From a gamma proteobacterium symbiont of Stewartia floridana (lineage in GTDB: Bacteria > Pseudomonadota > Gammaproteobacteria > Chromatiales > Chromatiaceae): a stretch of DNA of 64,000 nt. The translations under genes and the position numbers were made by a program. Under the pieces are notes generated by a model. It was given only the letters and a program-made list of their open reading frames with translations. It ran no database searches and was not told the DNA's origin. The DNA lies in contig NAUB01000022.1 of the NCBI GenBank assembly GCA_003676145.1, positions 62,001-126,000 of the forward strand, written 5' to 3'. Within the stretch, counting starts at the first letter, position 1. Each line of letters starts with the position of its first letter. Below are positions 55,271-64,000 of this stretch, one piece after another.

Positions 55271-56133
55271 TACTCGGTACCGGGTATGGGCCACGGTATC
55301 CTTGTAAGCGCATCTGCTACGTCATTGTAGTTACAGTTATCAGGGGTGACGGCACCATTGCGGAACTGCTTACCCCAACGGCTGACCCGTTTTCTGTCGT
55401 TTTCCGACTTTTGGGGATCGAGTGTCAACAAGGCTCTGCGAATGGACGCGATCTCTTCCTGTTTGACGGTATTGGTGTTGGCGATTAAAGCAAATCCAGG
55501 GAAGTGTGTACTTTCCGCAATTCTCCTCAGGCCCATATGTAAATAGCGTTTCGAAATCGCGGTTTTGACTCCTGCTACGTCATATTCACCCCTGACCACT
55601 CCCAGGGCCGCCTTGGAATGGCTTCCAGCATAGCTAAATCTGTTTCCATCGCCATCAATGGATAGATCCGCATGGGCAAGCATCTGGGATACAGCCAGGT
55701 AACCACAGGTGGAGTAAGGCTGGGTAAGACCAAAGTGAACATCTCGTAGATTGTTGAGTGTCATCCCGCTGTCTTCAAAGACCACCAGAGAACAGGTATA
55801 GCTGGCTTCCCCCTGTGTATCCCGGAAACAGACTACTGGCTCTTGGGCCTCAAACTGCTTTTTGAGGACTACGTAAGGCAGGGGGCCGAGATAGGCAAGA
55901 TCGATCTCATCTTTGCCGAAAGCATCGATAATCTTGGCATAATCATGAAAAAACACCATTTTCAGTTTGTGCCCAGTCTCTCCGGACAGGAAGCTGGCCA
56001 ACCCCTGGAACTGTTCGTGGATAATTTTTTTGTCTTCCAGGGGAAGTGGGGCAAAGCGCAGTTCCCGCGCTGAAGCAGGGCTACCGAGCATGGTCAGTAC
56101 AATTAAAACAGCGGAAAGAATGAACTGTCTCAT
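55270..56133 (-). CDS. PhnD-like periplasmic binding protein
   Basis: A 287-residue protein with a signal peptide (VLIVLTMLGSPASA). It matches PhnD/SsuA-type binding proteins: GLASFLSGETGHKLKMVFFHDY, IDLAYLGPLPYVV, SYTCSLVVFEDSG. No ABC permease is nearby. Its gene is translationally coupled to a dCache GGDEF-EAL sensor, so it probably presents a ligand (phosphonate-like or other oxyanion) to that sensor instead of a transporter, as known for some periplasmic-binding-protein/sensor-kinase pairs. Confidence 0.85.
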   Translation of the reverse strand: MRQFILSAVLIVLTMLGSPASARELRFAPLPLEDKKIIHEQFQGLASFLSGETGHKLKMVFFHDYAKIIDAFGKDEIDLAYLGPLPYVVLKKQFEAQEPVVCFRDTQGEASYTCSLVVFEDSGMTLNNLRDVHFGLTQPYSTCGYLAVSQMLAHADLSIDGDGNRFSYAGSHSKAALGVVRGEYDVAGVKTAISKRYLHMGLRRIAESTHFPGFALIANTNTVKQEEIASIRRALLTLDPQKSENDRKRVSRWGKQFRNGAVTPDNCNYNDVADALTRIPWPIPGTE

Positions 56134-56420
56134 GAAATTCGCAACAGTCGTATGTTTCTAAAGGGTCTAGGTCGCTTATAAGAGTATCGGCTGATACTGC
56201 TAAAAATTTAATGGTTTTTGTTCTTCCGCATTGCTGAAAGGGCTTCTGCCCATTGTCAGGAAGCCTACCCCCAGAGCACGCCTATCGGTTCAACCCAACA
56301 GGTCGTTTGCCATGTTTGGGCCTAAGATCAGTAAGATCTGGACAACCCGTTCTTTTCAGCGAAAATCTATTCGACCTTGGTACATACTTAAAGGTAGGCC
56401 CACAGTGATGGTTGACGATC

Positions 56421-56702
56421 ATGCATAGAGTGAAACGCCTGGTGTTGGATGTGCTTAAACCTCATACCCCCAATGTGTTGGATTTCAGCCGCCATCTGGC
56501 TGAACATGGGAGCCATAGGGTAAAGACCTGCGTTGTCGAGATGGACGATAAGACCGAGACCCTGCAGCTGGTCATCGAGGGAGAGGATATCGATTTCGAG
56601 GGTATCCAGCAGGCGATCAGCGAAAATGGCGCCTCCCTCCACAGCATCGATGAGGTGGAGATTGAGGGTAGTGAAACAGAAGCCGATACGGACTCAGACT
56701 AA
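56421..56702 (+). CDS. DUF211-family protein
   Basis: A 93-residue protein that matches DUF211, a ferredoxin-like-fold family common in archaea: VKRLVLDVLKPHTPNVLDFS at the start and SLHSIDEVEIEG at the end. ATG 56421 gives the family's usual length; a TTG at 56412 would add three residues. It lies 5 bp before the VIT-like gene, a pairing seen in archaea too, so it may regulate or serve that transporter. Confidence 0.8.
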   Translation: MHRVKRLVLDVLKPHTPNVLDFSRHLAEHGSHRVKTCVVEMDDKTETLQLVIEGEDIDFEGIQQAISENGASLHSIDEVEIEGSETEADTDSD

Positions 56703-56707
56703 GCGGA

Positions 56708-57289
56708 TTGGCAATGGCCCTGCTAGAACGATTGCGCTACTGGTCCTATCTCGCTGGCTCGGGAGATATCGCCCGTCGCTACTTCGTAGTGAATGGATTC
56801 GACGGAGCCTTGACCATGTTGGGGCTAGTCACCGGATTCCACTTCTCCGGCACCGAGGATCTCAAGCTGATGCTCAGCGGCTGTGTCGGTGCTGCGGTGG
56901 CCTTGGGTATCAGCGGTATCAGCAGTGCCTACCTAAGTGAATCGGCGGAACAGCGTTGCGCCCTGACGGAGCTGGAGGAGGCGATGGTCAGCGACCTCTC
57001 CGATAGCGAGCATGCCAATGCCGCCAAGACCTTGCCTGTTTTAGTCGCCATGGCGAATGGTCTTGCGCCTATGCTGCTGTCGATCTTGATTATCTCCCCT
57101 CTCTGGTTGGCTCAGGCCGGCGTGCCTCTGCCACTTCAACCCCTGCTACTCTCCATCTTACTGGCTTTAGGGAGTATCTTTTTTCTTGGTGCCTTTCTAG
57201 GTAGCGTCGGAGGAACTTCATGGCTGGTCAGTGGCGTAAAGACGTTGCTAATCGCGGGCATAACCATGGGGTTGATCATGCTGATTTAG
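56708..57289 (+). CDS. VIT1/CCC1-like membrane transporter
   Basis: A 193-residue membrane protein with about five helices. The opening RRYFVVNGFDGALTMLGLVTGF is typical of the Ccc1/VIT1 iron/manganese transporter family, as are AVALGISGISSAYLSE and the C-terminal helices (SILIISPLWLAQA; GVKTLLIAGITMGLIMLI). It is shorter than yeast CCC1 and lacks the long cytoplasmic metal-binding domain. Probably exports or compartmentalises Fe/Mn. It forms an operon with the DUF211 gene. Confidence 0.75.
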   Translation: MAMALLERLRYWSYLAGSGDIARRYFVVNGFDGALTMLGLVTGFHFSGTEDLKLMLSGCVGAAVALGISGISSAYLSESAEQRCALTELEEAMVSDLSDSEHANAAKTLPVLVAMANGLAPMLLSILIISPLWLAQAGVPLPLQPLLLSILLALGSIFFLGAFLGSVGGTSWLVSGVKTLLIAGITMGLIMLI

Positions 57290-57469
57290 CTTCGGATAAG
57301 CGGGATCAGTAACTCACTAACAGTTGTCATACTCTTTCAGCAACTATACCCTTTGATCGAATTGTTTCAGGAGCATTCCTAGAAGGATATACAATCTTAC
57401 CAAGTATCTACGATCTTAAACCCCGTATTCAGCCCCTGTTGCGACCACTAACCGATGACTGATGGTATG

Positions 57470-57963
57470 CACCAGCGCTGTTCATTCCTGCAGGTTGGGT
57501 GCATGGGCAAGATGAAATCGACTTTTACCCCAAGGCGTGGTGATGTAAATACCATCCAGGAACAGCATATGGAAATGTACACTCAGATTGAGTGCGCTAC
57601 CGAACCGTTGGATCAGCCTAACCGCACCGGTTTGCACGCTGTTTCGGGTGAATCCCGCTTTTTGGATCTGCTGTCCAGAGATGGGCGGTAGACGATCCCC
57701 GGCACCCAGCCCATCAGTTGCGGACGGCTGGCGAACAAGAATCTTAGTTGAAGAGGAGAGTTCAGCACCCATTGGCGGATCGGTTGTTCAGTCAGAACCT
57801 CAGCGACCAACAGTGCGATGCTCTCAGCCATGCATATTTCGCCACAACTGGGACAGAAGCCTCTTCGCTTGCAACAGCTAGGGTACGCCTGAAATAGCCC
57901 GCTATCCGTCCTCAATCTATCCCCCCTGAATGTCCGGCTGAAACTGCCCTCTTCCATTGCCAT
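57470..57963 (-). pseudogene. IS91-type transposase, N-terminal and middle part (frameshifted)
   Basis: Minus-strand pieces in two frames match IS91-family transposases: CCKRRGFCPSCG (zinc-binding), IRQWVLNSPLQLRFLFASRPQLMGWV, then in another frame VRLIQRFGSALNLSVHFHMLFLDGIY (conserved HxH segment). The frame changes near 57.6-57.7 kb and the C-terminal half is missing, so it is inactive. Confidence 0.8.
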
Positions 57964-58104
57964 GACGGTCTTCTAGCTTCGTTCAGGCAATACACCACCA
58001 GGCAACTGATCCTTGTGTTGCTGTGCCATGTAGAAGAGTTTGGAAAACCGCAGCCAGGTAACCCAGTCTGAACCAGGAGAGGCTCGTGTTGCTGGCATCA
58101 ACTG
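57884..58104 (-). repeat. Direct repeat R1 (IS91-like 3' end)
   Basis: About 220 bp, nearly identical to 59235-59452 and in the same orientation. Both encode the transposase tail (ATRASPGSDWVTWLRFSKLF) and about 80 bp beyond its stop. The copies diverge at TACGCC on one side. Confidence 0.85.
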
Positions 58105-58240
58105 CGGGTAAAACAAGGCTTGGTGCAGCAGGACAAGAGTGAGGATGATCGACGCTGTACGGTACTGAACTTGACCGAAAAAGGGCACGAGATCTACGCC
58201 GAGATTGTTCCCCTGGTGCTTGAAGAACAGGAAAAATCTT
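58105..58240 (+). pseudogene. MarR-family regulator remnant
   Basis: Reads KQGLVQQDKSEDDRRCTVLNL, then TEKGHEIYAEIVPLVLEEQEK, the wing and C-terminal helix of a MarR protein. It has no N-terminal part: the left edge coincides with the end of direct repeat R1, so an IS91-like element appears to have cut the gene. The right side is out of register. Confidence 0.7.
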
Positions 58241-58353
58241 CAGCGTATTCAACTCATCCGATAGCCCTGCCGTGGTGGTTGGTCAATGGATCGGGTTTGC
58301 CTGGCAGTGACCGTTCATCCCCCATGTCTGAAATTGGGGGTATGGCATACCGA

Positions 58354-59052
58354 TCATTTGAATTTGGGCCTACCCACTCTGGAAGGTACAGGTGGAGGAG
58401 CACTCCTGGAAACAAGGGCATACCAACCTTCCCTATCCGGCGCGCCATATTTTCTGTGCAGATTCAAATCAGGAACCAGGGGTTTGAACTGCTTGATATA
58501 CAGTTGTGGAATCCTGGTCAAAAAAGAGATTTCCGCACCCGCCGAGCCGCTGATGTTCAAGGCAATGATCTTGTGGGATGCGTCGATCAGCAGACGCACC
58601 CAGCTGCTCATCTTCTCATGTTGCAAAACACCTATTTTACTAGAGAAACTCGACACACCGGGTAGTTTCATAGACGCAGTATCAAATACCATTCGATAGA
58701 TATAGCCATTGGCCTGACCACCGCAGGCCTCACTTTCATCGGTTGAGATCCAGAAGGAGTCTCTGGTCTTTTGGGATTTGATGAGCCGGCTCAAATCGTT
58801 TTTATTCAACTTCATGTACTGCCCGGTTGGCAATTGCCGTCGGCTCGATTTGTCGTATCTCATGATTGGTGTCTTGAGACTGTCGATCAAACGTTCAGCC
58901 CGTTTTGATTTCAGGTTCAGTGACAGATCTTCACCACAGAACTTTTTCAGTACATTCATCGCCTCGCTGAACGAGAGCGGTTGCCAGGCTTCGAAACCTT
59001 GATTGGAAATCACATCAGGCTTTCTGGTGTCTGCACGAAATACTTCCAGCAT
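58354..59052 (-). CDS. Probable ADP-ribosyltransferase toxin-like protein
   Basis: A 232-residue protein with GGGAGG before ATG 59052. The N terminus FRADTRKPDVISNQGFEAW resembles pertussis toxin S1 (YRYDSRPPEDVFQNGFTAW), with the NAD-binding Arg in RADTR (Arg6-Arg10). A central STx motif is WISTD (Ser103-Thr104) followed by GYIYRMVFD (S1: GYIYEVR). The catalytic Glu is Glu174 in AEISFLTRIPQLYI, aligned with QSEYLAHRRIPPENI of S1. The residue two before Glu174 is Gly instead of Gln or Glu. There is no signal peptide, so export would need another route, or it acts inside the cell. It lies between IS91-type repeats. The target is unknown. Confidence 0.65.
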   Translation of the reverse strand: MLEVFRADTRKPDVISNQGFEAWQPLSFSEAMNVLKKFCGEDLSLNLKSKRAERLIDSLKTPIMRYDKSSRRQLPTGQYMKLNKNDLSRLIKSQKTRDSFWISTDESEACGGQANGYIYRMVFDTASMKLPGVSSFSSKIGVLQHEKMSSWVRLLIDASHKIIALNISGSAGAEISFLTRIPQLYIKQFKPLVPDLNLHRKYGAPDREGWYALVSRSAPPPVPSRVGRPKFK

Positions 59053-59234
59053 TGTTCGCCTCCCTGTTGCAGGTTGAGTCCTTCAGATAGAGTTTGCGAT
59101 TAAAAACTCCGATTGGCTATGGACTGGGACAGCTCCCCATACAAGCAACACCAGATCCTTATAACATTATAGATAAGTATTAGGAGAATAAACGCAACAT
59201 CCTTGAACATCAAGGCAGAAAGCTGGAGCTCGGA

Positions 59235-59452
59235 TACGCCTGAAATAGCCTGCTATCCGGCCTCAATCTACCCCCTGAATGTCCGGCTGAAGCTGCCCTT
59301 TTCCATTGCCATGCTGGCCTTCTAGCTTAGTTCAGGCAATACATCCCCAGGCAACCTATCCTTGTGTTGCTGTGCCATGTAGAAGAGTTTGGAAAACCGC
59401 AGCCAGGTAACCCAGTCTGAACCAGGAGAGGCTCGTGTTGCCAGCATCAACT
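59235..59452 (-). repeat. Direct repeat R2 (IS91-like 3' end)
   Basis: Second copy of the 220-bp repeat at 57884. Here it continues upstream into the transposase C-terminal region. With R1 it brackets the MarR remnant and the ADP-ribosyltransferase gene. Confidence 0.85.
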
Positions 59453-59800
59453 CAGGTGGTTGCGGTAATTTGCCCTTGAATTGTAAATACTGAAGGATCT
59501 TGTCGATCACCGCCTGATCCTCGATACAGGTGATTATCTTGATTCACCCCCACACTCCAGGCAGATCGACACACCCATGTTGAACACGTGCTTCAGACGC
59601 TGCGCCCAGGTCATCGCCTTGTGCCGCTGCTGCGGGGTCCTATCATCACTCTCATGATGCTTGGAACCTTTGCCTCGGTTGGCTGGCGTCACATCGACAC
59701 GGTGTTTGCTATTTGGTGCAAATACGCCGTGGAATCGGGCCAAGTTAACTCTCGGCTTCAGGACCAAGGCAGCCAGCTTGGCAATGACAAATCGGCAGGA
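59322..59800 (-). pseudogene. IS91-type transposase, C-terminal part (frameshifted)
   Basis: Minus-strand pieces IAKLAALVLKPRVNLARFHG, VFAPNSKHRVDVTPANRGKG and MTWAQRLKHVFNMGVSICLECGG match the C terminus of IS91-type transposases. A frameshift near 59.54 kb moves the continuation (IITCIEDQAVIDKILQYL ... LPELS-stop) to another frame. Inactive. Confidence 0.8.
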
Positions 59801-59977
59801 AAGCCGATTGCACAACAAGGATCAGCCGAAGGGTGGAGCAAGGGATTCGCGACATGAAATCCTGTGGTTTAAATTATATCCACACACCATCCTGGACGAC
59901 ATGAATGTCAGGCAACTATCGACACCCAACAAGTCGCAGCCAGACCGGAGGTGAAAACCTCCAGTCTGGCGAGATCC

Positions 59978-62581
59978 TCAGGCGATCAACTTAACCGCAA
60001 TCTCCTCTCCCCGCTTGGCGGATTCAACATACTCATCCATCTTGTCGAAGTTGAGATACTTGTAGATCTCCGGCGCCATGGAGTCGATCTTGCTGGCGTA
60101 GGCCATGTACTCTTCCACGGTCGGCAGCTTACCCATCACCGAAGCAACAGCAGCCAGTTCGGCCGAAGCGAGGAACACGTCGGAGCCCTGACCCAGACGG
60201 TTGGGGAAGTTACGGGTTGAGGTGGAAACCGCGGTGGATCCTGCGGCGATACGTGCCTGGTTACCCATACAGAGTGAACAGCCGGGCATCTCGGTGCGGG
60301 CGCCGGCACTGGCGTAGATGTTGTAGACACCCTCTTCCATCAGCTGCTGCTCATCCATCTTGGTGGGTGGCGCCAACCAGAGGCGGGTCGGGATCGACTC
60401 GCCAGAGGCCTCCAGCAACTTGGCGGTAGCACGGAAGTGACCAATGTTGGTCATACAGGAGCCGATGAAGACTTCGTCGATCTTGGTGCCGGCGATCTCG
60501 GACAGCGGTTTCACATCATCCGGATCGTTGGGGCATGCCAGCAGAGGCTCTTTGATCTCGGACATGTTGATCTCGATGACTTCCGCATACTCCGCATCCG
60601 CATCGGCACGCATCAGGCTTGGGTTCTCGAGCCACTCCTCCATCGCCCGGGCGCGACGCTCCAGGGTGCGGGCATCCTCGTAGCCGTTGTCGATCATCCA
60701 GCGCAGCATGGTGATATTGGAGCGCAGGTATTCAGCGACAGACGCTTCCGACAGCTCGATGGTGCAGCCACCGGCGGAACGTTCGGCCGAGGCATCGGAG
60801 AGTTCGAAGGCCTGCTCCACGGTCAGATCGGGGAGACCCTGGATCTCCAGGATACGACCGTTATAGATGTTCTTCTTGCCCTTCTTCTCCACCGTCAGCA
60901 GACCCCGCTGCAGCGCGGCGTAGGGAATGGCGTTGACCAGATCACGCAGGGTGATGCCGGGCTGCATCTCACCGGTGAATTTCACCAGCACCGACTCGGG
61001 CATATCCAACGGGATCACCCCCAGAGCCGCGCCGAAGGCGACCAGACCGGAACCGGCCGGGAAAGAGATGCCCAGCGGGAAACGGGTGTGGGAGTCACCA
61101 CCGGTACCCACCTGATCGGGTAGCAGCATGCGGTTGAGCCAGGAGTGGATGATGCCGTCACCGGGACGCAGGGAGACACCGCCGCGATTCTGGATGAAGT
61201 CCGGCAGAGTGTGCTGGGTGTTGATGTCCACCGGCTTCGGATAAGCCGCAGTATGACAGAAAGACTGCATCACCAGGTCGGCACTGAAGCCGAGACAGGC
61301 GAGCTCTTTCAGCTCGTCACGGGTCATCGGGCCGGTGGTGTCCTGGGAACCGACCGTGCTCATGCGAGGCTCACAGTAGGTGCCGGGACGGATACCCTCC
61401 ACCCCGCAGGCCTTGCCGACCATCTTCTGCGCCAGGGTGAAACCCTTGCCGGAATCTTGCGGATCGACTGGACGGCGAAACAGGTCTGTGGCACCCAGAC
61501 CCAGCGCTTCCCTGGCCCGCTCAGTCAGAGAACGTCCGATGATCAGAGGGATACGACCACCCGCCTTCGCCTCGTCCAGTAGCACCTCGGTTTTCAGGCT
61601 GAACTCGGAGAGCAGTTCACCGGAATCCGTTTCGATCTTACCTTCATAGGGCTTGACCACAATCACGTCGCCCATGGCGAGCTTCTCAACCGGGCACTCG
61701 ATTGGCAGAGCGCCGGAATCCTCAACGGTATTGAAGAAGATCGGGGCAATCTTGCCGCCCAGTACCACACCACCCTGACGTTTGTTGGGAACGAAGGGGA
61801 TATCGTCACCCATGTGCCAGAGCACTGAATTGGTGGCTGACTTACGCGAGGAGCCGGTACCCACGACGTCGCCCACATAGGCCAGGGGCAGTCCCTTCTC
61901 CTTGAGTGCATTGAGTTCGACTATAGGTCCGATCTTGCCCTGCTCATCCGGTTTGATCCCTTCGCGCTCGTTCTTCAGCATCGCCAGCGCATGCAGCGGA
62001 ATATCGGGACGGGACCAGGCATCCTGGGCCGGCGACAGGTCATCGGTATTGGTCTCGCCGGTAACCTTGAATACGGTAAGCTTGATCTCTTCCGGTACAT
62101 CAGGCTTGCGCTTGAACCACTCCGCCTCCGCCCAGGAGTTCATCACCGCCTTGGCGTTGGCATTACCCGCGTCCGCCTTCTCCTTTACGTCGTGGAAGGC
62201 ATCGAACATCAGCAGGGTATACTTCAGTTGCTCGGCGGCCAGTTCGCCCAGCTCCGCATCGTCCATCAGTTCGATCAATGGCTGGATGTTGTAGCCACCC
62301 AGCATGGTGCCCAACAGCTCCACTGCCTTGGCCTTGTCCACCAGTGGGCTTGCTGCCTCACCCTTGGCCACGGCCGCCAGGAAACCCGCTTTCACGTAAG
62401 CCGCATCGTCAACACCGGGTGGCACCCGGTTGGTCAGCAGATCGAGCAGGGTCTCCTCCTCTCCCGCCGGTGGGCTCTTCAACAGTTCAACCAGATCGGC
62501 GACCTGCTGTGCATTCAGGGGCAGCGGGGGGATACCTTGTTCGGCACGTTCTGCAACATGTTGACGGTAGGCTTCGAGCAT
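59978..62581 (-). CDS. acnB: Bifunctional aconitate hydratase 2 / 2-methylisocitrate dehydratase
   Basis: An 867-residue protein that matches E. coli AcnB throughout, from [17 protein letters not shown] to the C-terminal end. It keeps the HEAT-like N-terminal domain ([20 protein letters not shown]), the swivel ([20 protein letters not shown]), and the [4Fe-4S] Cys in GSCMTNIGH and [10 protein letters not shown]. It interconverts citrate and isocitrate in the TCA cycle. Start at 62581 is set by GGAGAG and the E. coli N terminus; a longer frame from 62608 adds nine residues. Two relics of a second acnB copy lie at 46318 and 49107. Confidence 0.98.
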   Translation of the reverse strand: MLEAYRQHVAERAEQGIPPLPLNAQQVADLVELLKSPPAGEEETLLDLLTNRVPPGVDDAAYVKAGFLAAVAKGEAASPLVDKAKAVELLGTMLGGYNIQPLIELMDDAELGELAAEQLKYTLLMFDAFHDVKEKADAGNANAKAVMNSWAEAEWFKRKPDVPEEIKLTVFKVTGETNTDDLSPAQDAWSRPDIPLHALAMLKNEREGIKPDEQGKIGPIVELNALKEKGLPLAYVGDVVGTGSSRKSATNSVLWHMGDDIPFVPNKRQGGVVLGGKIAPIFFNTVEDSGALPIECPVEKLAMGDVIVVKPYEGKIETDSGELLSEFSLKTEVLLDEAKAGGRIPLIIGRSLTERAREALGLGATDLFRRPVDPQDSGKGFTLAQKMVGKACGVEGIRPGTYCEPRMSTVGSQDTTGPMTRDELKELACLGFSADLVMQSFCHTAAYPKPVDINTQHTLPDFIQNRGGVSLRPGDGIIHSWLNRMLLPDQVGTGGDSHTRFPLGISFPAGSGLVAFGAALGVIPLDMPESVLVKFTGEMQPGITLRDLVNAIPYAALQRGLLTVEKKGKKNIYNGRILEIQGLPDLTVEQAFELSDASAERSAGGCTIELSEASVAEYLRSNITMLRWMIDNGYEDARTLERRARAMEEWLENPSLMRADADAEYAEVIEINMSEIKEPLLACPNDPDDVKPLSEIAGTKIDEVFIGSCMTNIGHFRATAKLLEASGESIPTRLWLAPPTKMDEQQLMEEGVYNIYASAGARTEMPGCSLCMGNQARIAAGSTAVSTSTRNFPNRLGQGSDVFLASAELAAVASVMGKLPTVEEYMAYASKIDSMAPEIYKYLNFDKMDEYVESAKRGEEIAVKLIA

Positions 62582-62689
62582 ACTCTCTCTCCTCGGTTCG
62601 GGGATCAACGGCCATTCATGCCCGTTGTCCGATGGTGATCGTTCCGGTTCGCCAACCGGATAATGGTGGGCACGATATCAGACCATCTA

Positions 62690-62745
62690 ACATACGTATA
62701 ATTGATTGTTCGCATGTATTGTATAAATATTTTGCATGCTATAAT
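62690..62745 (+). promoter_or_regulatory. Shared promoter/operator region of acnB and lysR
   Basis: An interrupted inverted repeat, ACATACG (62690-62696) and CGCATGT (62711-62717), lies between the divergent genes, a usual place for a LysR-type autoregulatory site. An extended -10 box TGCTATAAT (TATAAT at 62740-62745) points toward lysR. Confidence 0.45.
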
Positions 62746-62862
62746 TCTCTTATGCCCTCTTAGCCATAGGATTTTGCAGTTGGATATCCCTGCCCTCACC
62801 CATCGGTGTGACGCCATACAAGGGGTCTCATTCGATGATTGGATCGTCTGGAAAGAGCCTTT

Positions 62863-63744
62863 ATGGACCTGTTATTGATGCGTTCTCTGGTGGCGATTGC
62901 CGATACCGGCTCGATCACCGAAGCGGCGGATCGGATCGGCCTCACCCAGCCGGCCCTCTCCCGCCGTTTGCAACAGCTGGAGGACTATTTTGGCGCAGAG
63001 CTGTTCTCCCGTGGTCGTAAAGGGGTACAGCTGACCGAGATCGGCCGTCTGGTGGAGAGCGAGGCCCGCATCCTGATTGCCCGATACGATCATCTGCGGG
63101 ACCAGGTCAGAGCCCATCAGGGCCTTGAAGGGGGCACGGTGAGAATCGGCGGGGGTGCCACCGCTGTCTCATTTCTCCTGCCAAAAGCGATCGCCACCTT
63201 TCAGGGCAGCCATCCGGCCGTTAAGTTTCAGTTGAAAGAGGCCGGCAGTAATGAGGTGGCCGAGGATGTGATCAATGGCCGCCTGGAACTGGGACTGGTG
63301 ACCATGCCGGTGAAAAACCGGGAACTCAAAGTCTGGCCTCTGCTCACCGACCGGATCGTGCTGGTCGGACCGAAACAACACCCACTGGCGAAAAAGCGCC
63401 GCATCAGTGCCAGCGCATTGGATGGCATCTCTTTTGTCGGCTTTGAAGCGGATACCGCAGTTCGCCAGATCATCGATGCCACACTGCGGGATGCGGGCGT
63501 GACCATGAATGTGGTGATGGAGCTTCGTTCGATCCCCGCCATCCTGAGGATGGTGGCCACCACTGGCAATCTGGCCTTCGTCAGTCAGCTCGGGGTGGAC
63601 AGCCTGGAGGATGTAGCTGAGATCGAGGTCAGGGATTTTAAAGTCGAGAGAGAGCTGGCGGTGATCGCCCGGCGTGGCAGCACCCTCTCACCGGCAGCTC
63701 AGGCTTTTGCCGATCTGTTGCGGGAAGCGGTGGTTAAGGGGTAG
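62863..63744 (+). CDS. LysR-type transcriptional regulator
   Basis: A 293-residue LTTR. The winged helix-turn-helix is in ITEAADRIGLTQPALSRRLQQLEDYFG (about residues 15-42, split here by the turn) and the co-inducer-binding domain starts near 90 (GTVRIGGGATAVSFLLPKAI). Start 62863 has GGAAAGAG upstream. It is divergent from acnB across a dyad, so acnB is a candidate target; an allophanate hydrolase gene converging from the right is another possible link. The effector is unknown. Confidence 0.9.
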   Translation: MDLLLMRSLVAIADTGSITEAADRIGLTQPALSRRLQQLEDYFGAELFSRGRKGVQLTEIGRLVESEARILIARYDHLRDQVRAHQGLEGGTVRIGGGATAVSFLLPKAIATFQGSHPAVKFQLKEAGSNEVAEDVINGRLELGLVTMPVKNRELKVWPLLTDRIVLVGPKQHPLAKKRRISASALDGISFVGFEADTAVRQIIDATLRDAGVTMNVVMELRSIPAILRMVATTGNLAFVSQLGVDSLEDVAEIEVRDFKVERELAVIARRGSTLSPAAQAFADLLREAVVKG

Positions 63745-63829
63745 CTGTTGTTTGGTGTTGATTATCAGCCGCAAATGAACGCTAAGCACCGCAAATTCTC
63801 GCTAATCGATCCTTGTTGGATAACTTGTC

Positions 63830-64000
63830 TTAGGGCCTGTTCAGATAAGCCTTCCATCCGCCAAAACCGGTAATCTCTTCTGCCTTGGAAATTGCATAAG
63901 GTTCACAGATGAAACCGCTGGCCTCGCTGCCATCGGCAAGTTGCAACTTACCAATGCCGAGTGGCGATGGAATGGCTGCAACGAAACTGCCAAACTGACT
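63830..64000 (-). CDS. Allophanate hydrolase, C-terminal end (partial)
   Basis: Only the last 56 residues are in the window. [30 protein letters not shown] and [13 protein letters not shown] match the C-terminal domain of AtzF-type allophanate hydrolase, which completes ATP-dependent urea breakdown (urea carboxylase pathway). The amidase domain lies beyond the right edge. Confidence 0.75.
   Translation of the reverse strand, partial: SQFGSFVAAIPSPLGIGKLQLADGSEASGFICEPYAISKAEEITGFGGWKAYLNRP

Noticed and set aside
58120-58665. 181-codon plus-strand frame
   Set aside because: Only its first 40 codons (MarR remnant) look coding; the rest is the antisense of the ADP-ribosyltransferase gene.

Overview
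The window looks like the chromosome of a sulfur-oxidising, facultatively anaerobic gammaproteobacterium. It carries dsrA and dsrB that match the reverse-type (oxidative) sulfite reductases of purple and chemolithotrophic sulfur bacteria, an enterobacterial-type acnB, an RpoE/ChrR pair, multihaem cytochromes and many haem- or Cache-type sensors. Free-living or invertebrate-associated sulfur oxidisers of the Sedimenticola/Thiodiazotropha type fit this picture. That is inference from gene content, since there is no 16S or other marker here.

Left part (1-11.3 kb). A haem-c sensor protein (partial, minus strand) is divergent from a secreted protein of unknown function. A sigma-54-type promoter then precedes a tight plus-strand cluster: a small secreted protein, a secreted protein built almost entirely of Gly-Met-Ser/Gly triplets, a pentahaem cytochrome c, a Tat-exported DmsA-like molybdoenzyme, a DmsB-like four-cluster ferredoxin, a TorD/DmsD-type chaperone, a second polyferredoxin, and (separately) a thioredoxin-like/NHL protein. 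Three matching dyads (TGAC-N5-GTCA) lie upstream of the two sigma-54 promoters. This is the strongest candidate for an undescribed system. One reading is periplasmic sulfoxide reduction acting on a methionine-rich scavenger protein.

Middle part (11.5-45.5 kb). Signalling genes alternate with metabolic genes: several GGDEF/EAL proteins with different sensor domains, a PstS-like binding protein, dsrAB without the rest of a dsr operon, an AT-rich surface-polysaccharide patch (Wzx-like flippase, sulfotransferase), a TAXI-TRAP transporter with UspA under a sigma-54 promoter, a GlcF-like Fe-S protein, rpoE-chrR with a fasciclin protein, a FIST/EAL pair and a triple-binding-domain diguanylate cyclase.

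Right part (45.5-64 kb). Small genes are interspersed with short palindromic repeats and two separate fragments of an acnB copy. Next come a coupled PhnD-like/GGDEF-EAL/haem-GGDEF signalling cluster and a DUF211-VIT pair. A decayed IS91-type region follows, in which a probable ADP-ribosyltransferase sits between two 220-bp direct repeats. The window ends with intact acnB, a divergent lysR and the end of an allophanate hydrolase gene. In total nine proteins carry GGDEF domains, three of them with EAL, so c-di-GMP signalling dominates the window.
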